Part shown: in pieces, positions 26,437-35,670 of the stretch
Layout: each line of letters starts with the position of its first letter
Position numbering within the stretch: the first letter of the stretch is position 1
Assembly (NCBI GenBank): GCA_012033255.1
Contig: JAAUSF010000022.1
Span: 1-54,117, forward strand
Source of the DNA: Cyanobacteria bacterium RU_5_0
Lineage (GTDB): Bacteria; Cyanobacteriota; Cyanobacteriia; Elainellales; Elainellaceae
Length of the DNA: 54,117 nucleotides
Reading direction: 5' to 3'
The notes under the pieces: generated by a model
What the model was told of the DNA's origin: nothing
Seen by the model: the letters and a program-made list of their open reading frames with translations, nothing else
Database searches by the model: none
Position numbers and translations under genes: made by a program

Positions 26437-27339
26437 ATGGTACAACCTTGGCAATCTCAGCTTGGAAACCAGCGAGACTGGGTGTGGAGAGGCTGGCAAG
26501 TCCGCTACACCTTTATCCGAGCCACCAACCTTGCTGAAACGGCTCACACCCCTCCAATTTTATTTCTGCACGGTTTTGCCTCAGCACTGACCCAGTGGCA
26601 AGAAAACTTAATTCCCTTGAGCCAATCTCATACCATCTACGCTTTGGATCTGGTTGGCTTTGGAGCCTCTGAGAAAGCCGCCGCCAATTACAAAGTTGGC
26701 TTTTGGGTGGAACAAGTCTATGATTTCTGGCGGATGTTCATCGGACAACCGATCGTCCTCGTGGGTCATTCTCTTGGCGCACTCGTGGCTTTGACCGCAA
26801 CCGTCACCCATCCAGAAATGGTACAACGGCTCGGCTTAGTCACCCTGCCTGCGGCGCGTCAGGAGTTGTTATCTGGCTGGTTCTTGTCGTTAGCAGGCGA
26901 AATGGAAAGCCTATTCTCCTCGCCCTGGCTAATCCGACCATTGTTTTACGTCATCCGTCAGCCCTGGACTATTCGGGCAATCTTACGCGGAATTTACATC
27001 AACAAGGAAAGAGTCACCGATGCCCTCGTGGAGAGCTTTCTCGCACCTGGACGCGATCGCGGAGCCATCCAAGCTCTGATTCGCCTAACCAAAGCCAGAA
27101 CACAAAACGATTTTAGTCTCAAAACCAAAGAGATGTTGCCGCAAGTGCAAGTACCGATTCTGTTGCTGTGGGGATTAGATGATCGGGTTATTCCGCTCAC
27201 TTGGGGGAGGCAACTTCCGCCGCTTAACCCTAACCTGAAGCTCGTCGAAATCCCGGATGCAGGACACTGCCCCTACGATGAATGTGCGGAATGCGTCAAT
27301 GCCGAGATTTTAGCTTGGATTATGGCGACCGATCGGTAG
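26437..27339 (+). CDS. Alpha/beta-fold hydrolase
   Basis: This 300-residue soluble protein has the standard alpha/beta-hydrolase order: LFLHGFASAL oxyanion strand, DLVGFGASEK, nucleophile elbow GHSLGA (Ser112), acid region WGLDDRVIP (Asp248/249) and GHCPYDE (His277). A helical cap lies around residues 145-220. The sequence resembles cyanobacterial esterase or haloperoxidase-like members, but substrate specificity cannot be read. It is divergent from the kinase gene. Confidence 0.88.
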   Translation: MVQPWQSQLGNQRDWVWRGWQVRYTFIRATNLAETAHTPPILFLHGFASALTQWQENLIPLSQSHTIYALDLVGFGASEKAAANYKVGFWVEQVYDFWRMFIGQPIVLVGHSLGALVALTATVTHPEMVQRLGLVTLPAARQELLSGWFLSLAGEMESLFSSPWLIRPLFYVIRQPWTIRAILRGIYINKERVTDALVESFLAPGRDRGAIQALIRLTKARTQNDFSLKTKEMLPQVQVPILLLWGLDDRVIPLTWGRQLPPLNPNLKLVEIPDAGHCPYDECAECVNAEILAWIMATDR

Positions 27340-27385
27340 CCCGTTAGAAGTAGCCTGATCTGAAAGGGAGATGATCTGACGAAAG

Positions 27386-27401
27386 GTACCCACGTGGGTA
27401 C
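27386..27401. other. Perfect 16-base palindrome
   Basis: GTACCCACGTGGGTAC is identical to its own reverse complement. It lies between the convergent hydrolase and DUF3143 genes. It could be a regulatory site or part of a transcription stop; neither can be shown. Confidence 0.5.
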
Positions 27402-27549
27402 TGCCAATCGCGATCAGTATTTTCCACAATGAAGAGACAAACTCACTAGATTCGGCAGTTAATCAGGTTGTATCTTCTGTAAATTGGGCATTTAGCTTTC
27501 CAACTGTGTAAGCCAGATGCCCATTTTACCTTTATCTTTCATCCTTTGC

Positions 27550-27828
27550 TTACGGTCCCGAAAAAATCGCCTCATCCAAATCTTGACGGCTCAGAGAATA
27601 TTTGAACGATCGCTGAACATCTCGTCCATCTTCACTGGCACCAATGTAACGCACCGTGAGCGAGTCAATTTCTAGGCACAGGTCAGCTTTCCAGTCTGGC
27701 TTTTGAATAGACCAACAATGCAAATCGGTGCGGTCTTGCTGGCATCCTTTCGATCGCAACCAGTCTTCTATATCAGGGAGGGGGTGATTGTAGAGCGGAG
27801 TATCCGCAGGAGGAAGAGCCATGAACAT
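27550..27828 (-). CDS. DUF3143 protein
   Basis: This protein of about 92 residues has the pattern ADTPLYNHPLPDIEDWLRSKGC, LHCWSIQKPDWKADLCLEID and SLTVRYIGASEDGRDVQRSF, ending in LSRQDLDEAIFSGP, which I recognise as the cyanobacterial DUF3143 family. Function unknown. The ATG at 27828 or at 27822 may be used. It follows the J-domain gene by 18 bases on the same strand, an arrangement seen in other cyanobacteria. Confidence 0.85.
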   Translation of the reverse strand: MFMALPPADTPLYNHPLPDIEDWLRSKGCQQDRTDLHCWSIQKPDWKADLCLEIDSLTVRYIGASEDGRDVQRSFKYSLSRQDLDEAIFSGP

Positions 27829-27846
27829 AAATTTACGTAAATACGG

Positions 27847-28443
27847 CTAATCTATTTTAGGCAGAGAAATTTTATTAACAACGTCAGGTGTGGCTTCAGG
27901 GGGAAGTGGGGCGATCGGCACCCAATCTCCAGGATGGGCGGTATCTTGTTCGGGAATAGCCAGGTTGTAAAGAGCCGCATCATCTCCCAATGTTTTAAGC
28001 GGTTGGAACGCGGTATCTCCACGGGTTAACCCAATAAAAATCACCAGTGCAACGCAAGCAATAAACGTTAACCCGATGATGAACAAGGCAAACAATTCTC
28101 CTGCTGAGAGAGGGCGATCGGTTGGATCAAGATATGCCGCCGACTGGAATTTGCGCGATTCCGAAACGGGTCGATTGAGATCACTAGTGGATTGGATCAC
28201 AAAAAATCGCGAATAACCAATTTTCAAGTCATAAGTCACTCGTCGCTCTGGGCTGCTGAGCGTTGCATAGGCCTCATTGAGATGCTGAAATTTGGCAGTG
28301 GCGATCGCCGAAGGAAGCGTTGTCGTATCTGGATGGTATAGCTTACTCAATTCCCGATATGCCCGCCGAACCTCCTGCGCGGATGCCGAAGGATGCAAAT
28401 TCAGCAACTCATAATACGTCTGAGATTTTTTCCCCGCCGACAT
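27847..28443 (-). CDS. Membrane-anchored J-domain protein
   Basis: This 198-residue protein has an N-terminal J domain (YYELLNLHPSASAQEVRRAY, HPD in LYHPDTTTLP) and one membrane helix near residues 117-140 (FALFIIGLTFIACVALVIF). A C-terminal tail of about 60 residues follows. J domains recruit Hsp70 to a site of action; here that would be a membrane, probably thylakoid or plasma membrane. It is co-oriented with the DUF3143 gene 18 bases downstream. Confidence 0.85.
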   Translation of the reverse strand: MSAGKKSQTYYELLNLHPSASAQEVRRAYRELSKLYHPDTTTLPSAIATAKFQHLNEAYATLSSPERRVTYDLKIGYSRFFVIQSTSDLNRPVSESRKFQSAAYLDPTDRPLSAGELFALFIIGLTFIACVALVIFIGLTRGDTAFQPLKTLGDDAALYNLAIPEQDTAHPGDWVPIAPLPPEATPDVVNKISLPKID

Positions 28444-28485
28444 CTCACCCTGCTTCTCCTGTTCGCGATTCCCTATTTCCCACTC

Positions 28486-29328
28486 TCACGCCATCTCAAA
28501 ATATGCCGATCGCGTTAGACGAATCTGCGCCAGCGTAAAGATCACCGGAATCACACGACCATAATTTGTGGCGATCGCTCTCCAACCCAAATCTGCGAAG
28601 AACCATGTCCACATCGCTGGACCCAAAAACGCGAATACACTACGAACCGTACCATAGCGTGCTGCACTCAATGCCATTGCTCGACCAGCGGTTTGCAATA
28701 CGACTCGATTCTGAATCTGAGTTGTTACGACTGTTCCACCCTGCACGATCGCCTGCTTCGCCAATTCATAGGTTGCCGCATGGAAGGCAAACTGACGCGC
28801 TATCAGTTGCAGGATCAGGGGTCGAACCAGAGAAGATACGGCTAAAGCACCACCTCCCTTGAGCAGCAAACCTACCGGATCGTTGTGAACCGACGACGGT
28901 AATTGAGTTGCCAACTGGGATTCCGACAAAGTGCGCTGTAGCTGTCCAGTCAAAACTTTTCGCTCTGAGGCGGGGAGTTGCTTCCAGGCGCGATCGAGCA
29001 ACTGTAGGAAAATTTCTGCCTCTAGGGCTTCAGTTGATAAACTCTGACTGTAGGGAATTTTTAGGTAACGACACACTTGAAGCAGCACTTGTCGATAGCT
29101 AATCTGACCTGTTTTCCCTCGCAATACAGTGATCCCATCGGCAGCTAAAAACTGAAATCTTTCTTCCAGAGAATCTAACCAGACCTGCCGCTCTTGACTC
29201 TGAATACTCAACGGCTCCGGAGTGCAAACATAATCCAAGGGATTAAATTTGCGGCGGAACAAAATTTCAGTCAATAACTGCAATTCTTCATCCGTTGCCA
29301 ATTCCAAGGCTGCTCTCAGTTCGTCCAA
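28486..29328 (-). CDS. YaaW-like conserved protein
   Basis: This protein of about 280 residues begins DELRAALELATDEELQLLTEILFRRKFNPLDY, with LGRAWK-type helices in the middle (LLDRAWKQLPASERKVL) and a hydrophobic C-terminal half (ALAVSSLVRPLILQLIARQ, FLGPAMWTWFFADLGWRAI). I recognise it as the YaaW family, which has no firm function. The start is unusual: a perfect GGAGG precedes GTG 29331 and TTG 29328. The TTG has the better 8-base spacing and matches homologous N-termini. Confidence 0.7.
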   Translation of the reverse strand: MDELRAALELATDEELQLLTEILFRRKFNPLDYVCTPEPLSIQSQERQVWLDSLEERFQFLAADGITVLRGKTGQISYRQVLLQVCRYLKIPYSQSLSTEALEAEIFLQLLDRAWKQLPASERKVLTGQLQRTLSESQLATQLPSSVHNDPVGLLLKGGGALAVSSLVRPLILQLIARQFAFHAATYELAKQAIVQGGTVVTTQIQNRVVLQTAGRAMALSAARYGTVRSVFAFLGPAMWTWFFADLGWRAIATNYGRVIPVIFTLAQIRLTRSAYFEMA

Positions 29329-29415
29329 CACACAACCCTCCACCGCTACAGATTCGGCTCTAACCTAATGTTCAATATTCTACTGAATGATCGTCGAGCA
29401 GAAGATAGCAAACTT

Positions 29416-30519
29416 ATGGTAGATGTCATCGTGATCGGGGCAGGGTTAACAGGCTTAATCTGCGCTCAGCAGCTTCAGCAGGCAGGATATCGAGTAGTCG
29501 TGGTGGAAAAATCCCGTGGATTAGGGGGTAGACTAGCCACACGGCGGTTGCAGGCAGGATGGGCAGATCATGGGGTGCGGTGTTTAGAAGTTCAGGGAGT
29601 CTTGACACAACAGGTGATTCAAGCGTTAAACGATCGCCAGATCCTTCACCTCTGGACAGATACCCTTTATCAACTAGACAAAGACAGAATGCTGCATCCT
29701 TCAACCGATGTGCATCCTCGGTATGTTTCCTCAACTGGAATCACAGCCGTCGCCAAATTTTTGGGAACCGGACTGGAGATCTGGCGCAGTCAGCGAGTCC
29801 AAGCTATCCAGCTAACCTCCGATCGCCAGTGGGCGCTGACACTGGAACCTGCTGGAGTTGCTCCGATGCCAGATCTGGTTGCCCAAGCGATCGTAATGGC
29901 AATTCCGGCTCCACAAGCATTGATGCTGTTAGAACCATTGGCAGATCAAGGCTTCCCTACTGATTTCTTGGCGATGCTGCGATCGGTGAAATTTGATCCA
30001 TGCTTAACGGCGATCGCCACCTTTCCCACTCAACATACACATTTCGCTAATTTACCTTGGTCAGCTATTTATCCCGATGACCCAGAGCTTGCCTGGATTG
30101 GCATAGACAGCACGAAGTGTCTAACGGCTCAGCAACCTGTTCTCGTCATTCAAAGTACTGCCTCGTTCGCCCAAACCTACCTGGAGTCTCCCGACCTCCA
30201 GCCCATCGGGCAATATCTTCTGTCGCGTGTTGCAGAATCCTTGCTATCCTGGTTAGGCTCTCTCCAAGAGCTACAAATCCATCGCTGGCGCTATGCGTTT
30301 GTTCAGCATCCGTGGCAAGGTACTCATCTAGCCACTCACTCGCCTCTACCCTTGGTTTGCAGTGGAGATTGGTGTGGTGGCAACCAAATTGAGGGAGCTT
30401 TGCGATCGGGATTGGCATCCGCTAACCAAATCAACGCCTACTGGCAAGGAGTATCCTTAACAGAAAGGAACGCTGAAACTCAGTTAGTTCAACTCATTCA
30501 GCAAATCTCTGAAGGATAA
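29416..30519 (+). CDS. FAD-dependent oxidoreductase (renalase/amine-oxidase-like)
   Basis: This protein of about 367 residues has an N-terminal dinucleotide-binding fold, VIVIGAGLTGLICAQQLQQ, then VVVVEKSRGLGGRLATRR. A second FAD-contacting segment lies near the end (PLVCSGDWCGGNQIEGALRSGLASA). This is the layout of renalase-like and carotenoid-desaturase-like flavoproteins. The substrate is unknown. I prefer the ATG at 29416, which puts the FAD motif at the N-terminus; the ATG at 29368 adds 16 residues. It is divergent from the YaaW-like gene. Confidence 0.82.
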   Translation: MVDVIVIGAGLTGLICAQQLQQAGYRVVVVEKSRGLGGRLATRRLQAGWADHGVRCLEVQGVLTQQVIQALNDRQILHLWTDTLYQLDKDRMLHPSTDVHPRYVSSTGITAVAKFLGTGLEIWRSQRVQAIQLTSDRQWALTLEPAGVAPMPDLVAQAIVMAIPAPQALMLLEPLADQGFPTDFLAMLRSVKFDPCLTAIATFPTQHTHFANLPWSAIYPDDPELAWIGIDSTKCLTAQQPVLVIQSTASFAQTYLESPDLQPIGQYLLSRVAESLLSWLGSLQELQIHRWRYAFVQHPWQGTHLATHSPLPLVCSGDWCGGNQIEGALRSGLASANQINAYWQGVSLTERNAETQLVQLIQQISEG

Positions 30520-30635
30520 GCCTGTCCTCCTCCCCTCGATACCATACCCCCTACACCCCAGACCAGATAGACTGTTAAGAATGAACTAACTAACTCCAAG
30601 CTGGCGTGATCAGGTCTCGAAATTCCCCGTTTTCC

Positions 30636-32252
30636 ATGCCGTCTGACAATCCCTGCTTAAGTTTGGCGATCACTCGTTTGGCGGATATCGAGCCGCAACA
30701 CTATGGTATTGGTGTCTTTCAGGCTCCTTACCCTGGTGGATTCGCCTTTCACAACCGCATCTGGCCGAAACCTTTAGCTGAAGCGTGGTATCTCTGGCAA
30801 AGCTTTTTTGCGCCCCACAATTTGTCCGAGATGCCAAATCATCTACCCGACTTACCCCCTGTGCCAGATGCTAATTCTGGAAGTCGGGCGGGTCGAATTA
30901 TGCAACATCTTGGAGTAAGTCTCTGGCAGTGGTTATTCGATGGTCCGATCCTCGCTAGCTATAACCAGAGCCAAGGGATGGCGCTCGGTCGCTCCCGTCC
31001 TCTTCGCCTCCGACTCGAAATTCGTGACCCTGATCTAATTGTTATGCCTTGGGAAATCATGCAGCCTCAACCCGCAAGGCAAGCGATTTCTCTCAATAAA
31101 CAACATCTCCTCTTTAGTCGCACAACCAGCGATGTTGACCCGCTTCCTGCCCTACGGGCAGATCAAGCCCTCAACATCCTGCTGGTCTTAGGACAAGACT
31201 CAAATCTTAATGTCACCGGAATTGGCTCTGCTCATCTCAATTTAGAGGAGGAAGCAGAAGCCTTAGCCAATTTGCTGAAAGATGCGGCTCAAGGCGACCT
31301 TCGCAGTTTTTCACATTCTACAATCTGCCAGGTTACGACACTTGTACAACCAACGCCTGCCGATTTAATTCGCTCCTTGGAAACGGGGAACTACAACGTT
31401 TTATTCTATGCAGGACATGGGGTTCCGGCTCCGGATGGAGGATTGCTGTTCCTGCGACCTAACACTCCAATCAATGGAACAGAGCTAGCGCAAGTGTTAG
31501 TTCGTTGCCAGGTAAAACTTGCCGTGTTTAACGCCTGCTGGGGAGCGCAACCGGATCACCAGGGAAATCAGGCGATTCCTCGTAGTAGTTTGGCGGAAGT
31601 GCTGATTCATCATGGGGTGCCAGCCGTGTTAGGAATGCGGGATGAAATTGCTAATCACGAGGCCGTCAGTTTTATTGAAGCGTTTGCCCAAGCATTAGCG
31701 ATGCGATCGCCCATTGATGAAGCCGTTGTGATTGCCCGTCAACAACTCCTGACCCTCTATGGGTTCAACCAACCCGCTTGGACGCTGCCCGTCCTATATA
31801 TGCACCCAGAATTCGATGGCGAACTGCTCCGACCTTTGACTGAAGGCGTGACGGAGATTCCTGATCCATCGGTAAGCTGGTTGGGGCGAACCCCTTCCGC
31901 TTTCTTGCGATCGCTTACCACTCCCCCGCGCACCTGGTATGTTCGGGGTGGCGTCTTACGGGTAGGCAGAGATGAAGGAAATGATGTAGTCTTACAGCAA
32001 CTAGAAGTGTCTCGCAGACATGCTGAAATCTTTTATCGGGATGCGTCTTCGCATAGCAGTGAAGAACCAAAATATTTCTTGAGAGATGTTTCTCGGTATG
32101 GCACCTGGGTTTTGGGTTCAGAAGGCGGATGGGATAGAGTCCATTTGCGGGAAGTTCCTCTTCAATCGAGAACCCAGTTGAAGTTTGGGGATTTACGTAG
32201 CCAAGCGTTAGAGTTTATTATCGAGGGTCAAGGCTCCCAAAATCAGAATTAG
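30636..32252 (+). CDS. CHAT-domain caspase-like protease fused to FHA domain
   Basis: This 538-residue protein joins two signalling modules. The CHAT (caspase-like, clan CD) part shows the catalytic dyad in FYAGHG (His261) and VFNACWGA (Cys301), with the usual upstream ILLVLGQDSNLN and LNLEEEAEALANLL elements. The C-terminal FHA domain (residues about 434-530) has VGRDEGND, SRRH and RYGTWVLGS, so it should bind phosphothreonine. The start is set at the ATG at 30636; a GTG lies at 30606. The arrangement suggests a protease whose recruitment depends on Ser/Thr phosphorylation (inference). A small gene follows 116 bases later. Confidence 0.88.
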   Translation: MPSDNPCLSLAITRLADIEPQHYGIGVFQAPYPGGFAFHNRIWPKPLAEAWYLWQSFFAPHNLSEMPNHLPDLPPVPDANSGSRAGRIMQHLGVSLWQWLFDGPILASYNQSQGMALGRSRPLRLRLEIRDPDLIVMPWEIMQPQPARQAISLNKQHLLFSRTTSDVDPLPALRADQALNILLVLGQDSNLNVTGIGSAHLNLEEEAEALANLLKDAAQGDLRSFSHSTICQVTTLVQPTPADLIRSLETGNYNVLFYAGHGVPAPDGGLLFLRPNTPINGTELAQVLVRCQVKLAVFNACWGAQPDHQGNQAIPRSSLAEVLIHHGVPAVLGMRDEIANHEAVSFIEAFAQALAMRSPIDEAVVIARQQLLTLYGFNQPAWTLPVLYMHPEFDGELLRPLTEGVTEIPDPSVSWLGRTPSAFLRSLTTPPRTWYVRGGVLRVGRDEGNDVVLQQLEVSRRHAEIFYRDASSHSSEEPKYFLRDVSRYGTWVLGSEGGWDRVHLREVPLQSRTQLKFGDLRSQALEFIIEGQGSQNQN

Positions 32253-32368
32253 TTGAAAACTCTAACGAAATGGGTATCGCCAATTACGGAACAGACTTCT
32301 AAGCCAGTGTAGCTATGGGATGTCAAGCAAACGAGGTGTACCCAGCGTAACCCAGAGGAGAAAATCAA

Positions 32369-32983
32369 ATGACCAACCGTTCTAACCGTCCTCTTATTTC
32401 CCCCCTTGCTCAAGCTGAACTGGAGCTACTCGACTTCATTTTAGATGATGAGCCAACTACTTATCCATTCAACGTGATGGAGCCTGAAGCAGAAGCTTAT
32501 TTTGCTAACTTAGAGCAAGAAGTTCTTGCCGCAGGTTGGTCTACTAACGAGATCGCAGAACAAGGACAATTGCTGTCGAGTCGCCTGAACCAACTTTGGA
32601 CTGACCTGGCTGAGTTAGCCCCAGTTTCTACGGTTTCTCTGCCTCAGTTTGCGGCTCGAATCCCGCATCAGTTGTGGGAGCAGATTGTTCATCGGGCACA
32701 GCAGGTGGTTTCTCAAAACCTATCTCTGGCAGATCAACTTGTGCAGTGTGTTCAAGACTGTTTACCCGACTGGGGTAATGATGACCTGCTGATGTTTGCT
32801 CGTCCGTTGGCATACCCCATGCGTTCCTCGGTTCCCACACTTGAAAGCGAGAGCCTGGAGAAGGCAATTCAGTCGGTGCGATCGGTCGAGTGGACTGAAC
32901 TCACGGAAATTGAGCAAGTCCGTTTGAGCCTTGCTGCTGCTCGTTATGCGATTTCTCAACTTCCCTCTGAAACAGAAAAATAG
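32369..32983 (+). CDS. Hypothetical acidic helical protein next to CHAT-FHA
   Basis: I do not recognise this 204-residue protein. It is acidic and predicted helical throughout (LAQAELELLDFILDDEP, EAEAYFANLEQEVLAAGW, QIVHRAQQVVSQNLSLADQLVQCVQDCLP), without signal peptide, membrane helix or obvious motif. The ATG has a strong GAGGAG 8-9 bases upstream. It is co-oriented with the CHAT-FHA protease and could be its partner, inhibitor or substrate, but only position supports this. It converges on the FHA-PrsW gene. Confidence 0.7.
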   Translation: MTNRSNRPLISPLAQAELELLDFILDDEPTTYPFNVMEPEAEAYFANLEQEVLAAGWSTNEIAEQGQLLSSRLNQLWTDLAELAPVSTVSLPQFAARIPHQLWEQIVHRAQQVVSQNLSLADQLVQCVQDCLPDWGNDDLLMFARPLAYPMRSSVPTLESESLEKAIQSVRSVEWTELTEIEQVRLSLAAARYAISQLPSETEK

Positions 32984-33257
32984 CGATCGAACTATTCCCT
33001 TGTGAATTGAAAACTCTGGGCGCATTGTGCAGTTTAGAAAGCTTGACCCTAAATGCCAATTATTATCCGTAGTGCAGATATCCCGATCTAGATTAATTCT
33101 CAAGCAGGCAGGGAACCTTCGCTACGGAAGATTCAAAAGCAGGTAGGAAAAGTGTGAACAGATGAGGATTGAATTTGCATAATGTAGACGGGCAAGTGGC
33201 TCATCTTACCGGAAGGCTGAGGATTTGTATGTGCAAGTATGAACAAAGCGGGGTCTA

Positions 33258-34679
33258 TCAACGCAGGGTCAGGCGAGTTGCAAAGTTTTGCGATCGGGTC
33301 GGAGAAAGCGCCCTTGCCTTTAAAATGGCTGCTGCCAAAAACATATAAGATACAACCCCGACGGCGGCGAGTACCAAAATATTAATTGCTCCAGTGGTGT
33401 TCCAAAGCGCGTGTAGCGTAGAAGCCGTTAAATAACCGACTCCCAAAATTTGCCAGCGTTTGGAAGGTTTCAAGACACTCAGCCCAATAAAGTAGCCAAA
33501 GTAGCCGCTATACGCCATGTGTCCAGAAATAGAGCCAAGAATCCGAGGAATTAGGAGTTGTAGCCCGATTAATTCGCCAACACCAACTGCCCCCGTCTGC
33601 TGAGCAACTTCATTAATGGTCGAAGGCACATATTGACCGAGGGTTTCTAGAAGCGTAAACCCAACCGCAGACGCCGTTCCTAATAAAATTCCATCAAGTG
33701 GCTCCCATACCCCAATTTTTTCTCCCAGGCGGGTTCGCAACCGACTGCCGATGAAATAAGCAATCAGCACTGGGATTGCCTTCAGCAGTTCTTCCATCAG
33801 TCCCGCTCCGAAGAACATATTGATGAAAAATCTGATGATGTTAATATTTTCGGTGTCTTCAGGCAAGTTCCCTGGTAGAATTTCGCGAAATACGAGAATA
33901 AACAGATTAAGAACAGGGCTAAGCAGAAGAATGATCGTCACAATCCCTGACACCAACAACACCCACCACGGCTTCCGCTTACCGCAAAGTTGATAAACAA
34001 AATAATAGGCGGCTCCAGAGATATAAGCCGCCAACAGGAAGTTGAATGCAGTAGGATTGCCATTCGTCACGAACATTAGCACCACAAAGATGACAGTGAC
34101 AATGCCCGGAACAAGATAGGCTTTGCGGGTTAAGTCACGACCCGTTGAAACGATCGGAAATAGCTGACTAAACGTGACGGCATCTGTTTGAGGCGGACTT
34201 TTGGAGTTCGGTTCTAAGGGATGTTCGGTGATGGCAAAGGAGGCTGGAGATAAATTAGGGTTGTAGGGAGGCGAGACAGGAGCAACCGGAGGCGACGCCG
34301 CATCATAAACTGGCTGAAGCTCAAAAACGAATTGAGGTCCGTCTTGGGCAAGTGTAATTCGATCGCCCCAATTCAAGGTCTGACACCCCTGCACCCGAAA
34401 TCCATTCACATACGTCCCATTCGCGCTATTCAGATCACAGATCTGCCAACCTGATGGAGCATGAGGAGCCGGGGAAAGCTGAGCATGTTGTCGTGAAACG
34501 CCTCCATAAACTTGAGAACTCAAGACAATTTGGCAACGAGGATCACGTCCAATCACCACAGTAATCGGTTTATCTAGAGAAAAAGGCGAGGGAAGATCAG
34601 CAAGTGCGGCTCTACCGGGTCGAGCAACCTGCCGAAGGATGGGAATTTGAGAAGCGGATCGGGAGTAGGATTCGGTCAT
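33258..34679 (-). CDS. FHA domain fused to PrsW-family intramembrane metalloprotease
   Basis: This 473-residue protein has an N-terminal FHA domain (GRDPRCQ at 44, SRQH at 62, NSANGTYVNG at 84-93), a Pro-rich linker and about eight membrane helices. The helices contain the PrsW signatures GLMEELLK (Glu296/Glu297), GFTLLETLG (Glu345), GHMAYSGYFGYF (His387) and LHALWNT (His423). PrsW proteases perform site-1 cleavage of anti-sigma factors in Bacillus. The fusion implies phosphothreonine-guided intramembrane proteolysis (inference). A tiny membrane-protein gene lies 33 bases upstream on the same strand. Confidence 0.9.
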   Translation of the reverse strand: MTESYSRSASQIPILRQVARPGRAALADLPSPFSLDKPITVVIGRDPRCQIVLSSQVYGGVSRQHAQLSPAPHAPSGWQICDLNSANGTYVNGFRVQGCQTLNWGDRITLAQDGPQFVFELQPVYDAASPPVAPVSPPYNPNLSPASFAITEHPLEPNSKSPPQTDAVTFSQLFPIVSTGRDLTRKAYLVPGIVTVIFVVLMFVTNGNPTAFNFLLAAYISGAAYYFVYQLCGKRKPWWVLLVSGIVTIILLLSPVLNLFILVFREILPGNLPEDTENINIIRFFINMFFGAGLMEELLKAIPVLIAYFIGSRLRTRLGEKIGVWEPLDGILLGTASAVGFTLLETLGQYVPSTINEVAQQTGAVGVGELIGLQLLIPRILGSISGHMAYSGYFGYFIGLSVLKPSKRWQILGVGYLTASTLHALWNTTGAINILVLAAVGVVSYMFLAAAILKARALSPTRSQNFATRLTLR

Positions 34680-34712
34680 CGTTGGGGATGCCGCAATTAA
34701 AGAAGGGACGAC

Positions 34713-34907
34713 TTATTGATTGGCTTTAGCATCCTGAACCGCCACATAAAATAGAACGGCGGTTAAAGGTGCTGTCAATGCCAGGATACCACCAGTTATA
34801 AGACTACCCAGTTGGGGATTACCAGACGATAGCTCAAAGATCGAGCCGACGGCGGCAATTGCCGCTACACAAGAACCTGCCAATAGTAGACCACTTTTTG
34901 GAGTCAC
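34713..34907 (-). CDS. Small two-helix membrane protein
   Basis: This is a 64-residue reading frame with two hydrophobic helices (GLLLAGSCVAAIAAVGSIFEL and LITGGILALTAPLTAVLFYVA) and a short charged tail. It starts with GTG at 34907 with no strong ribosome-binding site. It precedes the FHA-PrsW gene by 33 bases and may be co-transcribed. Family unknown; a helper or substrate of the protease is possible but unsupported beyond location. Confidence 0.55.
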   Translation of the reverse strand: MTPKSGLLLAGSCVAAIAAVGSIFELSSGNPQLGSLITGGILALTAPLTAVLFYVAVQDAKANQ

Positions 34908-34965
34908 AGGTAAATCCAGCCTTACTTACTCAGAGATCTGTTCAGAGAATACACCTTCTCAGAGC

Positions 34966-35532
34966 CTATGACTCAATGGGTTTGACCGCATTGATCAAAA
35001 ACCCGTGTTTTGTTAACTCTTGATTCATCGCCAATGTGTTGTCTACCCGATCGACAAACATGATTCCATTCAAGTGATCGATCTCATGCTGAATCACACG
35101 AGACAGCAGCCCTTTGGCGGTCAACTTCTGGGGTCTACCCTGCTCATCTTTGTATGAGACCTCAATCACTTCTGGGCGAGTGACATCTAAAAAGACTTTA
35201 GGAATGCTCAAACAGCCCTCTTGAAGCACGCAGACATCACGGCTGAATTTGGAGATGACTGGATTAATCAACACTAAAGGCAGATTGGTCGCATCTTCTG
35301 GATCACTATCCACCACGAGAAGCTGCTTAGCAAGCCCAACTTGAGGAGCCGCCAAGCCAATGCCATCCTCGGTGTACATCGTCTGTAGCATTTGCCGCGC
35401 CAGCCTGCGAATCTCTTCATCGATCTTAGTGATCCGCTTCGCCGGTTGGCGTAGAACCCGATCGCCTAAGAAGTGTAATCCTAAGGGTGGCTTTGTTAAC
35501 TTTTTTTTCTCAACTAAAATTTGAGCAGTCAT
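34966..35532 (-). CDS. def: Peptide deformylase
   Basis: Removes the formyl group from nascent proteins. The 188-residue enzyme carries all three motifs: GIGLAAPQVG (57-66), EGCLSIP (105-111, zinc ligand Cys107) and QHEIDHLNG (148-156, zinc-binding His149/His153 and catalytic Glu150). ATG start at 35532. It lies 58 bases upstream of the small membrane-protein gene on the same strand. Confidence 0.96.
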   Translation of the reverse strand: MTAQILVEKKKLTKPPLGLHFLGDRVLRQPAKRITKIDEEIRRLARQMLQTMYTEDGIGLAAPQVGLAKQLLVVDSDPEDATNLPLVLINPVISKFSRDVCVLQEGCLSIPKVFLDVTRPEVIEVSYKDEQGRPQKLTAKGLLSRVIQHEIDHLNGIMFVDRVDNTLAMNQELTKHGFLINAVKPIES

Positions 35533-35670
35533 GACTCCACAATCCGCAAATTCGCCTGAAATAAATCCTTCTTCCCTCCATCATAGTGAATCATACCGAT
35601 CTATTGGCAATAGGGAAAATAAAGACACGAAGAAGAGAAAGCCTTGTGATGTCATCTAGAATCTGCGAGA

